Counted from the first letter of the stretch, positions 17,134 to 25,152 are shown. The stretch: 64,000 nucleotides of DNA from Secundilactobacillus kimchicus JCM 15530 (GCF_001433995.1 NZ_AZCX01000008.1:37127-101126); one strand, 5' to 3'. Translations and numbers: made by a program. Notes: generated from the letters alone by a model not told the origin.

Positions 17134-18666
17134 ATGAAGAAGACGTTAAAACTAAGTCTCCTATTCGCGATGACCCTTTTTATTGGTGGTGGCATCATCA
17201 CCTCAACGCCACCGATCAACGGTACCAAGGACACGGTTCAAGCTGCCGAGTCTATGTATCAGGTTAAATTTTTAATCGATGCCCAAGCCGGCAATCAGAC
17301 CCCCATTCCAATATCGGATGGCGCAACGGGGACTGTTCCCCAAATTCCGGCTAGTGGCCTCCAGAGCACAACATATCTCGATTTAATTAAACAAGCGGAC
17401 GATCGACTCATGGTGACCCTCCAGCAGTTAGTCGCTATCTCTGATTACGTCAATAATCGAACGTCGGCACAAACGGCAACCGATCTCTACAATGCAAATA
17501 ATCCAGGTGAATCAGCGCTCACGGTTGACGCTTTTAAAGAACTTGCAACAAGAAACTGGGAAGGCCTGGGCTTTGATGGCTACTATCTGAGCCAAGACAG
17601 TCTCAACGCCCAGCTCGCGCAACTAGCGACGTTCAAAACACCTGAAAATGGTGAGGTCGAAACAAAGCTCACCTTGCATTTAACTAAAAATTCAACGCAA
17701 GTCACCGGCCAATTTTCCGTCGGTATTGCTAAAGACGGGGCCGCCGCCCAAACCTACAAAACAGGTCAGCTAACAACGATGGATAATACGCTGACCAACG
17801 CAACGTTCCAGGACCTCTACACCGACTATCTTAACCAGAACGGTGCTCAGGCTGACTGGGTGTCAGGGCTCAAAACGATGACGCAGTATCTGAACCACGA
17901 GCTCGCGCTGGTCGATGCAACCAACGCTTACAACCAAGCCAGCAAGACTAACCTGACCACGGATCAGTTCCACAAGCTCACTGATGAGGTTAACGCCCAG
18001 TTTGGCCTCCAAGGCTACATGGTTGACGAGACCGCTCTAGCCCAGCAGCTCGGGCAACGGCTGGGAGGCGTCCAAATCAACGGCAACCAGGTCTCCTTAC
18101 CACAGCTGGTCGTTCCAATGGTGCCAATCCCAACGCATCCGGCACCGCCAGTCAGTGGCTTAACTGGTCTACCGGAAGCCGTTAATGGGTTATACCGCGG
18201 CCAAGCCGTGTACGCCGTAAAAGCCATCAACTTGTACAGTAGCCCAACGTTTACCAGTAAGACCAAACGCCTTCACTACAATAAGCAACGCCGGATCAAT
18301 CGTCCAATGTTTGTTGTTACCGGCTTCAGCTATAGTTCTGCTGGCCGCTTGCGCTACAAGGTCCGAGACGTGAATCACACTTGGAAATCGGCGGGAAAGA
18401 CCGGCTACATTACCGCTAGAGCCAGTTTTGTGCAACCCGTCTACTACCGGACCTTAGCTAAGGGCAAAGTCATCACCGTTGTGGCTAAAAATGGTCTGAA
18501 TGCTTATCGGACAAAATCACTGACGGGGAAAAAGGCCCACTTTAAGAAGGGCACCCACTTACGGGTGGTTAAGCTAGTAAGGCATCATTTAACGACTCGC
18601 TACCAGCTCAGCAACGGCGACTATGTATCCACCAACAAGAAGTTGATTATTGCTGGACGGTATTAA
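17134..18666 (+). CDS. Secreted protein with internal duplication and C-terminal DUF5776/SLAP-like domain
   Basis: 510 residues; AAGGAGG precedes the ATG. A signal peptide occupies about residues 1-41 (ending TVQAAE). Two helical segments resemble each other: one near residues 85-170 (LYNANNPGESALTVDAF, GLGFDGYYLSQDSLNAQLAQ) and one near 225-310 (AYNQASKTNLTTDQFHKL, FGLQGYMVDETALAQQLGQ), suggesting a duplication. After a Pro-rich linker, residues about 350-510 are basic with paired SH3-like units, VYAVKAINLYSS and ITVVAKNGLNAYRT, ending YVSTNKKLI, the form of lactobacillus DUF5776/SLAP wall-binding domains. It probably binds the wall non-covalently. The function of the N-terminal part is unknown. 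Confidence 0.75.
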   Translation: MKKTLKLSLLFAMTLFIGGGIITSTPPINGTKDTVQAAESMYQVKFLIDAQAGNQTPIPISDGATGTVPQIPASGLQSTTYLDLIKQADDRLMVTLQQLVAISDYVNNRTSAQTATDLYNANNPGESALTVDAFKELATRNWEGLGFDGYYLSQDSLNAQLAQLATFKTPENGEVETKLTLHLTKNSTQVTGQFSVGIAKDGAAAQTYKTGQLTTMDNTLTNATFQDLYTDYLNQNGAQADWVSGLKTMTQYLNHELALVDATNAYNQASKTNLTTDQFHKLTDEVNAQFGLQGYMVDETALAQQLGQRLGGVQINGNQVSLPQLVVPMVPIPTHPAPPVSGLTGLPEAVNGLYRGQAVYAVKAINLYSSPTFTSKTKRLHYNKQRRINRPMFVVTGFSYSSAGRLRYKVRDVNHTWKSAGKTGYITARASFVQPVYYRTLAKGKVITVVAKNGLNAYRTKSLTGKKAHFKKGTHLRVVKLVRHHLTTRYQLSNGDYVSTNKKLIIAGRY

Positions 18667-18676
18667 TCAGCCATCA

Positions 18677-18714
18677 AAAAAGGCCAATCAGTTCAAAAAC
18701 TGGTTGGCCTTTTT
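18677..18714. terminator. Bidirectional terminator
   Basis: AAAAAGGCCAATCAGTT and AACTGGTTGGCCTTTTT form a 17-bp stem with one G-T pair. It serves both the secreted protein gene and the converging S53 protease gene. Confidence 0.9.
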
Positions 18715-18716
18715 AA

Positions 18717-20606
18717 CTACCCTTTAAACTTCGTATACAGCTGGTCAAAGTTCACGGTACCCAGCCCCGTTGCTTGGTTATACAACGTTCCAGGCGTCCC
18801 GGCATAGTATAAATTATCGTTGTTAAACGTGTCATTAAGTGGTGTAAATGGTGAATCAGAGGCTTGCGCGTACTTGTAAATTTGGGGGTTCCAGAAACCC
18901 GCGGGCTGACTCAAACCGCTGTTCATCACAGCGCTGGCCGCTGCCATTTGCGGTGCTGTGGCGCTAGTGCCACCCGCAATCTGCCAGACTGTTTGTCCCT
19001 TTTCCTTTTTACTATGCGCCGCTGTCAGGCACAGCCCATAGCCGGTGTCTGGATCGGCATTGCCCGCGATATCCGGCAAGTTCCGACCCGTGCCGGTGCC
19101 GTGAATGAGTTGCGGATTTTTGATGACCTTAAAGTAGGCTGGCAGTGGAATTTTAAACCGATGACCAAAGAGGCTCAGTTTAAAGACGCCCTTCTTCTTG
19201 TACTGTAAATGCTTGATGGCGGTAAAGGTATTCACCCCGGGCACCCCGACTTGATAGCGGGGTGTCGCATTCAACCGTGAAAAACCGCCACCACCGGCTG
19301 GATAAGGTTGTCGCAGGAACTTCGCTAGTGGGTTGATGTTATAGATATTACCCCACGCGCGTTCCTTTTTAACGTGGACAACATGGCCATTTTCAATCTT
19401 TTCAAACGGCAACGTGGTGCCCCCAACCGAGACTTCATACGGTGACGTCATCATATCTTGGTTGAATTTTGCGCTCACGGCACTATATGGACCACTGTCC
19501 CCGCTAGCGTTGAACACCGTGATGCCTTGCAATGCCGCTTGTTCAAAGGCTTGGTTATAAGCGGCGCTATACTGTTGCTTGGTTTCACTTAAGTCGCTGC
19601 CCAGACCCGTGACCTCGTTACCCATCGCGATGCTGGTGGAAAGTTGTTTGTCTAAATTATCGCTAATGGCGGCGTTAAAAGTATGCAGGAGCGACATGTC
19701 TGGTGACATGACCTTGTCAGCCTCCGGGTAAATGTAGACGTCAACGTCAGCACCCGGTGCGACTGAGGCGGCCTGTTCAACATCCAGCGTCACCTCGGCC
19801 TGCATGCTCGCATCCACCGACATCGTATACTGACTGGCCTTTTTGGAACCCAGGTAGATCTTATGAATCCGCGAGACATCCGTCGCCAGACCATTTTGTT
19901 TGAGGTATTTTTGAACGTCTGACTTATAAAAATCAGCGGCGGCGACGAGGCCAATTCGTTGGCCCTTCCCCGTCAACTGACGCTCGTAGACCTTATCCAG
20001 TTGGTATTGATCCGCAAATTTGGCTGGACCATACTTTTCTGAAAAGGTCGACTTCTGACCCGTTAGTGCCGGGGTTTGCCCGGAAGTATCAATCTTTGTC
20101 TTGAGTTTGAACCCCTGAGCTTGCAAAAGCGCCTTGCGGGTCCCGACCAGCCCAATCACCGACGACACCTGGCGTTTCAGCGCGCTAGGCAATTTGTAAA
20201 CCGTGCGGTGCTTGCTCAGCTTGGCGTGAAAGGCCCGCTTGACGTTGCCGTATGATCCCTTGACCTTTAAGAACAAGTTTCCCGCGTACGGATTAGCCTG
20301 AACGTGGTATTTTTTAAAATACCGTTTAAACTGATTGATGTCACTCCCGGAGCGGCCATACTTATCGGCGACGTCTCTGGGCGTTAAGTACTTGCGGTAC
20401 TGGTCACTTGTTGGATCGGCGGTGGCGTAAACCTGGTCAACCATCCCCGCTTGGTCGGTTGGTTTTAAAGCAACTGACACCGCGTACTGTGACGACTTTG
20501 CCTTTACTTTTGCTTCGGCGGCCTGAGGCGCCACTGTGAGTTGCACACCCGCGACGAACGCGGCACCCGCTAGTGCTGCAACTAACCGTTTCCTAGCCAT
20601 TTTCAT
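18717..20606 (-). CDS. Secreted S53 (sedolisin/pro-kumamolisin) peptidase, copy 1
   Basis: 629 residues from ATG 20606 (GGAGG 7 bases upstream; an ATG six codons earlier overlaps that site). The signal peptide ends near residue 32. The pro-domain (about 35-165, with ADPTSDQYRKYLTPRDVADKYG) is of the activation type. The catalytic unit shows Glu and Asp in AEVTLDVEQAAS (near 271 and 275), Asp in NASGDSGPY (near 370) and Ser in GGTSATAPQMAA (near 548), the Ser-Glu-Asp set of sedolisins. The C-terminal part probably binds calcium. These enzymes are secreted and usually act at acid pH, which would suit an acid-producing lactobacillus. Two further copies lie at 44-48 kb. Confidence 0.9.
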   Translation of the reverse strand: MKMARKRLVAALAGAAFVAGVQLTVAPQAAEAKVKAKSSQYAVSVALKPTDQAGMVDQVYATADPTSDQYRKYLTPRDVADKYGRSGSDINQFKRYFKKYHVQANPYAGNLFLKVKGSYGNVKRAFHAKLSKHRTVYKLPSALKRQVSSVIGLVGTRKALLQAQGFKLKTKIDTSGQTPALTGQKSTFSEKYGPAKFADQYQLDKVYERQLTGKGQRIGLVAAADFYKSDVQKYLKQNGLATDVSRIHKIYLGSKKASQYTMSVDASMQAEVTLDVEQAASVAPGADVDVYIYPEADKVMSPDMSLLHTFNAAISDNLDKQLSTSIAMGNEVTGLGSDLSETKQQYSAAYNQAFEQAALQGITVFNASGDSGPYSAVSAKFNQDMMTSPYEVSVGGTTLPFEKIENGHVVHVKKERAWGNIYNINPLAKFLRQPYPAGGGGFSRLNATPRYQVGVPGVNTFTAIKHLQYKKKGVFKLSLFGHRFKIPLPAYFKVIKNPQLIHGTGTGRNLPDIAGNADPDTGYGLCLTAAHSKKEKGQTVWQIAGGTSATAPQMAAASAVMNSGLSQPAGFWNPQIYKYAQASDSPFTPLNDTFNNDNLYYAGTPGTLYNQATGLGTVNFDQLYTKFKG

Positions 20607-20714
20607 ATCATGTCCTCCTACCATCTACCCTCCTGTTTAGTCTAACAGAGCCACTGCCTGGGCGAAAGGCTTCACGTAACAATCGCAACATCTCGTGAAA
20701 ATTGTCACACAAAG

Positions 20715-20747
20715 AAACGTGATGTCTAGTAACGGCATCACGTTTTT
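20715..20747. terminator. Terminator of the TetR regulator gene
   Basis: AAACGTGATG pairs with CATCACGTTT (10 bp) around an 11-base loop, with a T-run on the plus strand. It lies about 10 bases beyond the TetR stop codon and can also be read from the minus strand. Confidence 0.75.
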
Positions 20748-20757
20748 GATTGAACGT

Positions 20758-21306
20758 TTAATTGATGGTCGACGACCGGTTAATCAAACCCCGCCCATTA
20801 TCCGTCAACCGCTGAAACAGCTGTGTTTGCTCGACTATGAAAGGGGCAATCGGTCCGCCGACAGCAAGGCCGGCTTTAATCAGCCCGAGGCTCACTTCGG
20901 TGTAGTAGTTGACTAGAATCGGCCGTTCAGATGGCGCCACCGTTCCGATTAGTCGCCCCGCGACCCAGTTACGAACATCCGCTTCGAGCTGCGGCCCTAA
21001 TTGGGCCCACACCACCAGCTTTAACAAAGCCCGGTTCGGCACCCAGAACTCAAGAATCGTCTCAACAAAGTGCTGAGAGTTTTTAAACGGCGTGGCAGTG
21101 CGCGCTTCAAACTGACGCATTCGTTGCTGTAAGGCAATCGAAATTGGTGTGGTTAGCGTTTTATAGTGTCGGTAAATCGTCTGCCTTGAAATACCAGCGG
21201 CGTGAGCGACTCCGGCCACGGTCAGCCGGTCAAAGGGTTGGTTGGCCCGTCTGAATCGGTCTAGCGCCGTCATAATGGCTAGGTACGTCCGTAGGGTCCG
21301 TTCCAA
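20758..21306 (-). CDS. TetR family transcriptional regulator
   Basis: About 182 residues. The start is uncertain: TTG at 21306, with GAAAGG about 9 bases upstream, is preferred over a TTG six codons earlier. The N-terminal helix-turn-helix is clear: LTVAGVAHAAGISRQTIYRHY is the recognition unit of TetR proteins. The C-terminal part is all-helical with no recognisable ligand motif. It would repress a nearby or distant promoter until a small molecule binds. Neighbours are a secreted Ig-like protein upstream and an S53 protease downstream; no transporter or efflux gene is adjacent, so the target is unknown. Confidence 0.82.
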   Translation of the reverse strand: MERTLRTYLAIMTALDRFRRANQPFDRLTVAGVAHAAGISRQTIYRHYKTLTTPISIALQQRMRQFEARTATPFKNSQHFVETILEFWVPNRALLKLVVWAQLGPQLEADVRNWVAGRLIGTVAPSERPILVNYYTEVSLGLIKAGLAVGGPIAPFIVEQTQLFQRLTDNGRGLINRSSTIN

Positions 21307-21332
21307 ATCAGTCGGTCCTTTCAAAGCCCGCG

Positions 21333-21360
21333 GTTATTGCTAAGGGGCTTTGGCAATAAC
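21333..21360 (-). terminator. Hairpin between the Ig-like protein and TetR genes
   Basis: GTTATTGC and GCAATAAC form a perfect 8-bp stem 10 bases after the stop codon of the Ig-like gene. There is no T-run, so termination is only partial or uncertain. Confidence 0.5.
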
Positions 21361-21370
21361 GATCACTGGT

Positions 21371-22063
21371 CTATTGAACCATCATCGTTTGGACGGCCGT
21401 GGTGTAACCGGAATGACTCGCGGTCACGTCTAACTTGGTGCCGGTTGACACCTTTTGCGTTAATTTTGTGCTAAACGTGCCGTTCGATGTGGCGTAACCA
21501 CTAGCCAGAGTTCGGCCGCTCTGAGTTCGAACCGTCACCTTTGCACCGGCCGTGGCTCGGCCAGTAACCCGAGTCGAATTCGACGTGACCCGGTCGACTG
21601 ATAATGTCGTGGCCTGCTTAGTCGCCGCAACAACTGGCGCCAACTTTCTGGTCACACCATCATTTTTCACCGCAATCTGGAGTTTTTGTTGCGGGTCGAG
21701 CTTATCGTTTAATTTAGCGGTAAAGGTCCCTTGGCTGTTAGCGGTCGTGCTGCCCAAAACGTGGCCCTGCGCATCCTTGATTGTAACCTTGGCCCCAGCA
21801 GGTGCTTTACCGGTGACCGCTTGGGTATTTGGCTTTGGCGTGGTCACACTCGTATTCGCTGCCGTTGGGGCCTTAGCCGTCGTCCCCTGTTGCGCCGTCG
21901 TTGGGGTATGAGTGGCCGTCCCGGTCTTACTAATCGTTCGGCTCGTCGTTGATTGAGACTGTGAGTGAGTCGGTGTTGTAGCGGCGTTGGCAACCACAGG
22001 GGCACCAAGAGTGGCTAAGGTTAAAGTAGTAGCGGATAATTTAGTTAACATGTTTTTCATCAT
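21371..22063 (-). CDS. Secreted protein with two bacterial Ig-like (Big_6-type) repeats
   Basis: 230 residues; AAAGGAGAG lies 7 bases before the first ATG. The signal peptide ends near residue 28 (VANAA). A Thr/Ser/Gln-rich linker follows to about residue 85. Two Ig-like repeats then follow, with matching cores AGAKVTIKDAQGHVLGST...QGTFTAKL and AGAKVTVRTQSGRTLASG...NGTFSTKL. There is no LPXTG motif or transmembrane tail, so the protein is released or held non-covalently. Thr-rich linkers of this type are often glycosylated. The 34-residue peptide gene is directly upstream on the same strand and may be co-transcribed. Confidence 0.8.
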   Translation of the reverse strand: MMKNMLTKLSATTLTLATLGAPVVANAATTPTHSQSQSTTSRTISKTGTATHTPTTAQQGTTAKAPTAANTSVTTPKPNTQAVTGKAPAGAKVTIKDAQGHVLGSTTANSQGTFTAKLNDKLDPQQKLQIAVKNDGVTRKLAPVVAATKQATTLSVDRVTSNSTRVTGRATAGAKVTVRTQSGRTLASGYATSNGTFSTKLTQKVSTGTKLDVTASHSGYTTAVQTMMVQ

Positions 22064-22112
22064 AAGTAATCTCTCCTTTAAGTTAAATCAGTTATTAGTT
22101 GGCCAATTAAGT

Positions 22113-22217
22113 TCAGTGGAAAACCTGACGAATGACCTTTGCGTCGGCTGAGAAGATGTTCGCAACGGTATTGGCACCCGCGGAAAGTCCCGCCTTAATA
22201 CCGTTAAAGATAATCAT
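22113..22217 (-). CDS. 34-residue amphipathic peptide
   Basis: The ATG at 22217 has AAAGGAGG 9 bases upstream, one of the best ribosome sites in the window. The product has 34 residues: MIIFNGIKAGLSAGANTVAN and then IFSADAKVIRQVFH. It is predicted to be an amphipathic helix with net positive charge. It lies about 50 bases upstream of the secreted Ig-like protein on the same strand. It has no leader-peptide double-Gly motif. It may be a membrane-active or bacteriocin-like peptide, a signal peptide, or a translated leader controlling the next gene. No family is recognised. Confidence 0.6.
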   Translation of the reverse strand: MIIFNGIKAGLSAGANTVANIFSADAKVIRQVFH

Positions 22218-22563
22218 GACTCATGCCTCCTTTCGATCGTTGATCAACAAGTGATTGCCTTGCTGATGTTATTAGAATACGGCGACCAACTTAATGACAA
22301 CTTAACGCCAGCTAAAGCGGGCCTTAAAGTTTATGACAAATTCTGCCGGCCTGTCCGCGGGTCGATTCTTCTCGCTACCCGCGCGCCACCGCGATTAAGG
22401 AGCGGACCTCAACCTAAAAGTTCGTGACAGGCCACTCGCATTTAAGCGTCACTGTCACATTTCACCCGCCTTTTTCCCGCTACTTTCAATCTGGTATGAA
22501 CCTGATTGGTCATTTTGCACAAAAAAAATGAGGCTCCCTGCCTCATTTCGTGAACCTCTCCAA
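22218..22563. other. Intergenic region with a branched inverted-repeat structure
   Basis: Upstream region of the 34-residue peptide gene. At 22348-22433 nested pairs suggest a three-way junction: outer GGCCTGTC (22348-22355) with GACAGGCC (22426-22433), inner CGCGGGT (22356-22362) with ACCCGCG (22377-22383), and CCGC (22389-22392) with GCGG (22402-22405). This stretch is much richer in G and C than the surroundings. No coding sequence is seen. Confidence 0.5.
22521..22548 (-). terminator. Terminator of the esterase operon
   Basis: AAATGAGGC pairs with GCCTCATTT (9 bp, 5-base loop). On the minus strand a run of Ts follows, about 15 bases after the last stop codon of the operon. Confidence 0.88.
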
Positions 22564-22911
22564 TTAATCGACGGCTTTCACCTTTTCAATCACCTCTAAC
22601 AAGTGATCCTTGGCCTTTTCGTAATCGTCGATTTGATTGCCAAACTGCTGGTTGAAGCCCTCCAGGCCACCGCCGGCAAAAGCGTACTCGTACTTGTACA
22701 CGGCGTCATAGGCGGCCGCAAATTCTACTAACAGCGGATGCTGCGCGTCACCGCTTAACTGCAGGGCCATTTCAATCACCCGAAAATCCGTGTAGGCCAG
22801 TTCGAACTGCACGGCCCAAGCCCGAATAAATTCGTGTTGGTTCTTAATGTGGGCAAAGTGGCGCGTCACCGTGGTACTTAAATTATCAATGGAACCCTTA
22901 ACATCTAACAT
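22564..22911 (-). CDS. Helical cytoplasmic protein, unknown function
   Basis: 115 residues; GGGGGAGG precedes the ATG. It is predicted to be entirely helical, with regular heptad-like spacing in IDNLSTTVTRHFAHIKNQ and an acidic/basic C-terminus (DDYEKAKDHLLEVIEKVKAVD). There is no signal peptide or membrane segment. It is the last gene of a three-gene operon, 18 bases after the esterase, so it may act with the esterase or the isochorismatase-like hydrolase. I do not recognise the family. Confidence 0.75.
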   Translation of the reverse strand: MLDVKGSIDNLSTTVTRHFAHIKNQHEFIRAWAVQFELAYTDFRVIEMALQLSGDAQHPLLVEFAAAYDAVYKYEYAFAGGGLEGFNQQFGNQIDDYEKAKDHLLEVIEKVKAVD

Positions 22912-22929
22912 TTCTGAATTCCTCCCCCG

Positions 22930-23724
22930 TTACATTGTTTGCCGTAAGAATAAGACGGTTTCGTCGTAAACATCATCCAGATACCCTTTCGCATGCCGGG
23001 TCCCCGTTAGGAAGCGCGTTGTCACCGGAATACCGTGATCCACCAACGTTTGGGCCAGTTGAAAGACACCACTGGTTGGCACAAATTCATTCATCGAGTT
23101 CGCTAAGTACATGGGACCAGTTTTATCTGAAACCCGGTGGTAAGGCGTGCCCGATTCAAACTCGGTGGTCTTATCATCAAAGTAATTCAACACAAACCAC
23201 TTATAAAAAGCATCATTGGCACCTGTCTGGTTAATGTCACTGCTTGCGGTGCTATTGAACTGACTCGTATCGCCCTCTTGGGGGACAACGTCTTGGTGGT
23301 CAGCCAACCAGTGGTCGATGTCTAAAATCCCGGAAAGTGAGACCACTGGTAAGCCGTACCGAATCCCCATTTCAACCGCCATGTTGCCCCCGGCTGAAGA
23401 TCCCACCACGCCAATGTGGTCGTGATCAAACGGATAGTCCGACGTTGTGAGCCAGTAGTACAGGGCCTCCATATCGTTCAACGGGGCCGGAAAATGGGCG
23501 GCTGGGGCGTACCGGTAATTTGGCACAAACACGTAGTACCCCTCGCCAGCTAATCGTTGCGCCCAATCCGCATCCTTAGCCTTATCCCCGCGAAACCAGC
23601 CGCCACCGTGAATATCGATAACGGCGCCAGCGTAGTCCTCAAGGTCGGCATCGTAGTACACATCGGCCTTTAATCCCTCATCTGAGTTGTATAAAACGTC
23701 CAGTTCACTTTTTATTGCTGTCAT
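22930..23724 (-). CDS. Alpha/beta-hydrolase esterase
   Basis: 264 residues; AAAGGAG lies 7 bases before the ATG. DIHGGGWFRGD (near residues 37-47) is the HGGGW oxyanion-hole motif of the hormone-sensitive-lipase/BD-FAE group. VVGSSAGGNMAVE carries the nucleophilic Ser (GxSxG). The His of the triad is probably in GTRHAKGYLDD near the C-terminus, with an Asp upstream of it. It would hydrolyse short acyl esters in the cytoplasm. It is the middle gene of an operon with an isochorismatase-like hydrolase 12 bases upstream. The natural substrate is not evident. Confidence 0.87.
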   Translation of the reverse strand: MTAIKSELDVLYNSDEGLKADVYYDADLEDYAGAVIDIHGGGWFRGDKAKDADWAQRLAGEGYYVFVPNYRYAPAAHFPAPLNDMEALYYWLTTSDYPFDHDHIGVVGSSAGGNMAVEMGIRYGLPVVSLSGILDIDHWLADHQDVVPQEGDTSQFNSTASSDINQTGANDAFYKWFVLNYFDDKTTEFESGTPYHRVSDKTGPMYLANSMNEFVPTSGVFQLAQTLVDHGIPVTTRFLTGTRHAKGYLDDVYDETVLFLRQTM

Positions 23725-23736
23725 TTTACGTCTCCT

Positions 23737-24354
23737 TTATAACGAGAGGAAAATCCCAGTATCAACCAAGCTCTTAACAAAGGCTGGGACAGTGTCAATC
23801 CGGTTCCAATCACGCTGGAATTCGCAGGCCAATTGAGCAAACGTCGTCAGGTGGGCGCCGGCTTGTTCAACCCGCCGTAAGGCCGTCTTATGAGCCGTCA
23901 CACTCGTGCCACCCACCGCATCAACAACGGGATAGACATTGTAGCCTTCACCAATTGCGTCAAGCGTTGGAAACGTCAGACAAGCTTCCGTCCAAAGGGC
24001 CGCAATGATTAAGTTTGGCCGTTTCAAGGCTTTAACGGCATCGTTAAATTCTTTATCTTCCCAGGCATTAATGGACGTCCGGTCATAGCTCTTCTGGTCT
24101 GGTAACAGATTCTTAAGTTGCGGCACCGTTTCCTTGTTACGACCGGTTGCGACGTTAACGGTCGATAAGACGATGGGAACCTTGTAGGCCTGCATGAGTT
24201 TCGTCACGGCCGAAATGTTTTGAATCAGCTGGAACCGGTCCATTGAATTGATTGAGTCGATTTGCGTTGGTTGGTAATCGATCAATAAAAAAGCGCTGTT
24301 ATCCGGGCTCAGTAATTCATCCTTTTGCGGATCACGAGGTGCTAAACTAGTCAT
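23737..24354 (-). CDS. Isochorismatase-like cysteine hydrolase (YcaC type)
   Basis: 205 residues from ATG 24354, with AAAGGA 10 bases upstream; a GTG three codons earlier is too close to that site. The catalytic triad of the family is visible: Asp in FLLIDYQPTQ, a Lys in the middle part, and Cys in ALWTEACLTFPTLDAIGEGY. The overall pattern (DRTSINAWEDKEF, DAVGGTSVTAHKTALRR) resembles YcaC-type hydrolases, which have no firm known substrate. It is the first gene of a three-gene operon with an esterase and a helical protein. A possible CcpA site overlaps the promoter. Confidence 0.87.
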   Translation of the reverse strand: MTSLAPRDPQKDELLSPDNSAFLLIDYQPTQIDSINSMDRFQLIQNISAVTKLMQAYKVPIVLSTVNVATGRNKETVPQLKNLLPDQKSYDRTSINAWEDKEFNDAVKALKRPNLIIAALWTEACLTFPTLDAIGEGYNVYPVVDAVGGTSVTAHKTALRRVEQAGAHLTTFAQLACEFQRDWNRIDTVPAFVKSLVDTGIFLSL

Positions 24355-24385
24355 AAGTAACACATCCTTTCTAGATTGTAACTGT

Positions 24386-24423
24386 AGTATAAGGGCGTCC
24401 TTAAGGCATTGAAAGCGTTTAGC
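24386..24423 (-). promoter_or_regulatory. Operon promoter with possible cre (CcpA) site
   Basis: On the minus strand, -35 TTTCAA (24409-24414) and -10 TATACT (24386-24391) are 17 bases apart. On the plus strand TTGAAAGCGTTTAGC (24409-24423) matches the cre consensus WTGNAANCGNWNNCW with one mismatch. CcpA bound there would cover the -35. Confidence 0.55.
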
Positions 24424-24528
24424 TTGCTCAATTTTGGCTTTGACTGCTCACCAGCTCAATCATCAGAACCGTCACCCCTCTCACAATCGTGATTTAATCG
24501 CGGTTCACAAGGAATCTAAATTTTCTTC

Positions 24529-24557
24529 TTGAATAATCGAACATTTGTTCGTATAAT
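24529..24557 (+). promoter_or_regulatory. SOS promoter with LexA/DinR box
   Basis: TTGAAT (24529-24534) and TATAAT (24552-24557) are 17 bases apart. CGAACATTTGTTCG (24538-24551) matches the Gram-positive LexA box CGAAC-N4-GTTCG exactly and lies wholly in the spacer, abutting the -10. Bound LexA should block polymerase. Confidence 0.88.
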
Positions 24558-24593
24558 GAGTTTAACTTATTAATTCAGTTGGAGGGATTGCCA

Positions 24594-24818
24594 ATGACGG
24601 TTCAAGCAAGCATCGAAGAAGCGATGAAGTACGGCGAATTATTGAAGGTTCAACTCGAACTGCCCGATCAACTACCTGTGACCTACTACGGGTATGCCAC
24701 CGGGTGTCGCGACGATCAACTCACCCTGGCGACGACGACCCACGGTGAACTCAGACTCCCCCTTTCACGGGTTGTCCGGGCAGGGTCGGTCTTCAACGAG
24801 GTCAGCGACTATGAATAA
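24594..24818 (+). CDS. YolD-like small protein under LexA control
   Basis: 74 residues from ATG 24594, with GGAGGG about 9 bases upstream. IEEAMKYGELLKVQLEL, then VTYYGYATGCRDDQLTLATT and LRLPLSRVVRAG resemble the C-terminal half of YolD proteins (MEYNQPVTITYF ... G.I...D...L.I.D....IPF..I). YolD genes often sit next to SOS polymerase genes (umuC/dinP) in Bacillus and lactobacilli. Here the usual N-terminal half is missing and no polymerase follows. The perfect LexA box in the promoter supports a DNA-damage role. The next gene overlaps it by 8 bases. Confidence 0.7.
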   Translation: MTVQASIEEAMKYGELLKVQLELPDQLPVTYYGYATGCRDDQLTLATTTHGELRLPLSRVVRAGSVFNEVSDYE

Positions 24819-25068
24819 CATTGATAACTACGGCTTGAACGGGACCCTCGTCAACGAGCCCAAGCTAGTGCGCAACGATCCACCCGCCATCGTGTTTAAG
24901 GTGCAATACAACGAGCAAGTCCTGAACTGTTTCATGACCCGACACGCCCTCAACTTTTTGTACGAGGGCCACCCAGGTGATAAGATTGCGCTATACGGCC
25001 ACATCAACGAACATCACCAGTTTGTCGTCCAAAAAGCGCTGGTTCAGCCACGGCTAGAGTTATTTTAA
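24811..25068 (+). CDS. Small OB-fold-like protein, second gene of LexA operon
   Basis: 85 residues; the ATG at 24811 overlaps the end of the YolD-like gene by 8 bases and has GAGGT about 8 bases upstream, so translation is probably coupled. The pattern LNGTLVNEPKLVRNDPPAIVFKVQY, then GDKIALYGHINEHHQFVVQKALVQ is like the strand order of a single-stranded-DNA-binding OB fold (GRLT.DPEL.....V..F..A ... KGD.V.V.G.L). It lacks the acidic SSB tail. In a LexA-controlled operon, a DNA- or RNA-binding role in repair is plausible. The family assignment is inference. Confidence 0.65.
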   Translation: MNNIDNYGLNGTLVNEPKLVRNDPPAIVFKVQYNEQVLNCFMTRHALNFLYEGHPGDKIALYGHINEHHQFVVQKALVQPRLELF

Positions 25069-25152
25069 GGTGACCAAGCCGGTCGAGCCCCGATTTGACA
25101 CGCCTGATATACTTAAAATGTTATTCCATTAATATATAAAGAAGGCTTTAAA

